A model generated the notes under the pieces. It searched no databases. It was not told where the DNA came from and saw only the letters and a program-made list of their open reading frames with translations. This document shows, in pieces, positions 61,931-64,000 of a stretch of 64,000 nt of DNA; position 1 is the first letter of the stretch; each line of letters opens with the position of its first letter. This stretch comes from Chryseobacterium daecheongense (GTDB lineage: Bacteria; Bacteroidota; Bacteroidia; Flavobacteriales; Weeksellaceae). The stretch spans positions 806,001 through 870,000 of the forward strand of contig NZ_RJTX01000002.1 of the NCBI RefSeq assembly GCF_003729955.1, given 5' to 3'. The position numbers were made by a program, and so were the translations under genes.

Positions 61931-63823
61931 ATGATGAAAATCTTAATTATGGGAGCTCTGTCTTTAGCTTCACTGCATTATGCTCAAAGTTATCCCGTAT
62001 CTGCCATTCCTGAAAATTTAAAGAAAAATGCCGATATAGTCGTAAGAAAAGATTTTACGACAGTACAGATCAATAAGATTGATGAAATAAAATACCAAAA
62101 TACTACCGTTACCACAGTCTTGAATAAAGACGGAGATTCTAAAGCGGTAGCCTATATTCCTTACGAGAAAGGGGATAATATCTCAGATGTTAAGGTAAAT
62201 GTGTACGATGAGTCCGGTAAAAAGCTTAAAAGTTTTTCAAAGTCTGATTTTGGTGATTTTGCTAATAATCAGCAAGGAACATTTTATTCTGACAGTAGGG
62301 TTTTAATTCTTTCCTATACCCCTATCCAATATCCCTATACTATTGAATTTTCTTATCAGATTACTGATGAAAATACAGTATTTATCCCTGATTTTATGCC
62401 TTTCTCTGATACTAACATTTCGTTAGAGGAAAGCCAGTTTAAAATTATTAATAAAACAGGGATTGAACTGCGTACCAAAACCTATCCTTCACAATATAAT
62501 TATACTTCGGTTGCAGAAAACGATAATGGAGTGGAGAAAACGTATTCCTATAAAAATGTTCCGGCCATAGATGATATTGCTTTACTCCCGGATGTTGTTA
62601 AAATACTTCCGAAAGTAAGTTTTTCTCTGACAAAGTTTAATCTTGAAGGAAAACAAGGAACGATCAACACCTGGAAAGACTTCGGTTCCTGGTATTATAA
62701 TAGTATTTTGCAGCCGGTATCTGTGTCTACACCTGCCATTAAAGCTGAAGTTGCCGCTCTCAACCTGCAAGGATCCACTGAAGAAAAAGTAAAAAAGATC
62801 TTTCAGTATATGCAGTCGAAAACAAGATACATCTTTGTGGCTTTAGGGATTGGAGGATGGCAGCCAATGTTGCCTGATGAAGTTCAGAAAAAAGGATATG
62901 GTGACTGTAAAGGTTTAAGCAACTATATGAAAACTTTGCTGGATGAAGCGGGAATTCCTTCTTATTACTGTAAAGTATATTCCGATTCCTCACCGGTTTC
63001 ATTCGATCCTGATTTCCCCAAAATGGGTGGAAACCATATTATTCTGATGGTTCCTACGGAAAAAGGAAATATCTGGCTTGAAAATACCTCTCAGCAGATT
63101 GCATTTAATCATTTAGGGTACACTACTACCGACAGGAATGTACTTCTGGTTAAAAAAGATGGAATAGAAGTCATCAATACACCTGTGTATACAGCTGAAC
63201 AGAATAAAGAGAAACAAAACCTTACTGTTAAACTGAATGAAGATAACAGCATTTCGGGACAGGGGGGATTTGAATATACAGGGAGCCAATATGATTTTAG
63301 CCTGAGATATTCGGCTTTATCTCCAAAAGAAAGAAATGAAGTTTTGAAAAATCAATTGGACATCCTGAACTTCGAAAAGGTAGAGATGAAAGACTTTGTG
63401 AATGACAGAGATCATGCGGTTTCCAAATATAACATTGATTTTAAGGCAAACAATTATTCTAAAAATGCCGGAAATAGTATGATCTTCAGAGCGGTTCCGA
63501 TTTTTTCAAACAATATTTATAAAACAGACGAAAACAGAGAATTGCCGTTTGAAATAGGGCAGTCTTTTGAAGATGAATACCAGATCAGATTTGAAATTCC
63601 TAAAAATTATAAAGTGGAAGAAATTCCGGATAATATTACGATCAACTCTGAATTTGGCTCTTACCAATTAAGTGTTGTAAAAGATGGTGAAAACCTGAAA
63701 GTGAGCAGAACCGTAAGAGTAAATAAAGGAATATATCCTAAAGAAAAATATAATGATTACGTGAGTTTCAGAAAGAAAATGAATGGTATGGATAACTCGA
63801 AAATTTTAATTACAAAAATCTAA
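61931..63823 (+). CDS. DUF3857/transglutaminase-like secreted protein
   Basis: 630 residues with a signal peptide (about 1-18, SLHYAQSYP). Two ATGs in tandem (61931, 61934) are possible starts. The DUF3857 domain covers about 50-230 (VYDESGKKLKSFSKSDFGDF, IQYPYTIEFSYQITDENT). A transglutaminase-like core follows at about 270-400: MQSKTRYIFVALGIGGWQPMLPDEVQKKGYGDCKGLSNYMKTLLDEAGI has the candidate Cys of GDCKG, and GGNHIILMV the His. Such proteins are common in Bacteroidota; substrate unknown. A second gene of similar type starts 2 bases later. Confidence 0.85.
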   Translation: MMKILIMGALSLASLHYAQSYPVSAIPENLKKNADIVVRKDFTTVQINKIDEIKYQNTTVTTVLNKDGDSKAVAYIPYEKGDNISDVKVNVYDESGKKLKSFSKSDFGDFANNQQGTFYSDSRVLILSYTPIQYPYTIEFSYQITDENTVFIPDFMPFSDTNISLEESQFKIINKTGIELRTKTYPSQYNYTSVAENDNGVEKTYSYKNVPAIDDIALLPDVVKILPKVSFSLTKFNLEGKQGTINTWKDFGSWYYNSILQPVSVSTPAIKAEVAALNLQGSTEEKVKKIFQYMQSKTRYIFVALGIGGWQPMLPDEVQKKGYGDCKGLSNYMKTLLDEAGIPSYYCKVYSDSSPVSFDPDFPKMGGNHIILMVPTEKGNIWLENTSQQIAFNHLGYTTTDRNVLLVKKDGIEVINTPVYTAEQNKEKQNLTVKLNEDNSISGQGGFEYTGSQYDFSLRYSALSPKERNEVLKNQLDILNFEKVEMKDFVNDRDHAVSKYNIDFKANNYSKNAGNSMIFRAVPIFSNNIYKTDENRELPFEIGQSFEDEYQIRFEIPKNYKVEEIPDNITINSEFGSYQLSVVKDGENLKVSRTVRVNKGIYPKEKYNDYVSFRKKMNGMDNSKILITKI

Positions 63824-63825
63824 GC

Positions 63826-64000
63826 ATGAGAAAAAAGTTATTATTAGTCCTTTTTGCAGTCAGTTGCATTTTTATGGAAGCTCAAAAACATGAGTTTCTT
63901 GATCCGCCGAAATTTAATGATGCGGATCTTTCCAAAACAAAATCAGCTTTAGATGAGAATGCTCCTGCAGAAATTCTATATAGATCATTACATTTCATAA
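63826..64000 (+). CDS. secreted protein, 3' truncated by window end (probable DUF3857 family)
   Basis: 58 complete codons are visible from the ATG at 63826, two bases after the previous stop, indicating an operon. A signal peptide (MRKKLLLVLFAVSCIFMEAQ) is followed by HEFLDPPKFNDADLSKTKSA and NAPAEILYRSLHF. Bacteroidota DUF3857 proteins often start the mature part this way and often occur in pairs, so a second DUF3857 protein is likely, but the diagnostic domain lies outside the window. Confidence 0.55.
   Translation, partial: MRKKLLLVLFAVSCIFMEAQKHEFLDPPKFNDADLSKTKSALDENAPAEILYRSLHFI

Overview
The window looks like chromosomal DNA of a Bacteroidota bacterium of the Flavobacteriales, most likely Chryseobacterium or a close Weeksellaceae relative. 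The reasons are gliding genes gldF/gldG, proteins with type IX secretion (T9SS) C-terminal sorting domains, an HmuY-type haem locus, a flavobacterial glycosylasparaginase, and a protein-glutaminase with the catalytic spacing known from Chryseobacterium proteolyticum. Promoters also fit the Bacteroidota pattern TTTG...TAnnTTTG. No rRNA, tRNA, CRISPR array, transposase or integrase gene was seen.

Layout. 1-8740: end of a glycosylasparaginase gene, a lipoprotein, cutC, a GH2 beta-mannosidase, an AEC transporter, a secreted hypothetical and priA. 8900-18250: a PBP4-type carboxypeptidase (dacB), a secreted M1 peptidase with T9SS tail, a JmjC-like cupin protein, kbl, a HemJ-like protein and gldFG. 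18300-24100 is an accessory island: an Abi_C-type protein, an attC-like palindrome, a two-gene cassette of PD-(D/E)XK nucleases (one with a TIR/deoxyribosyltransferase-like N-terminus), an XRE regulator, a secreted leucine-rich-repeat protein, an AraC regulator, and several copies of a palindromic repeat. 24100-30500: two SDR enzymes, a Crp/Fnr regulator with matching inverted-repeat operators, small DUF proteins, a CPBP protease, and an Rrf2 regulator followed by a TauE exporter. 30578-39090: a T9SS protein divergent from a complete haem uptake operon (TonB receptor, HmuY, HmuT, HmuU, HmuV, a methyltransferase, HmuS), then a ChaN-like protein and a secreted deformylase-like protein. 40883-42222: protein-glutaminase and a small lipoprotein resembling its propeptide. 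43403-52020: a membrane protein, lipB, and the trp operon trpE-G-D-C-F-(GNAT)-B-A behind a leader that reads as a classical attenuator with three consecutive Trp codons. 52027-64000: small lipoprotein and cytochrome c, a MarR unit, lysS, a double-OmpA-domain protein, cydAB, gyrB, and a DUF3857 transglutaminase-like pair cut by the window end.

How parts work together. The haem genes form one import chain: outer-membrane capture (HmuY and receptor), periplasmic binding (HmuT), inner-membrane ABC import (HmuUV) and cytoplasmic haem handling (HmuS). The trp genes cover the path from chorismate to tryptophan, and translation of the leader peptide would set read-through. The nuclease pair and the Abi_C gene on either side of an attC-like site look like captured defence cargo.

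Strongest candidates for something undescribed: (1) the tryptophan attenuator; (2) the TIR-like/nuclease plus nuclease cassette at the attC-like site; (3) the protein-glutaminase with a free-standing propeptide-like lipoprotein; (4) a 71-bp duplicated promoter block driving two unrelated genes; (5) the paired TTTGYCATTTGRCAAA operators. All functions are read from sequence by eye; no database search was run.
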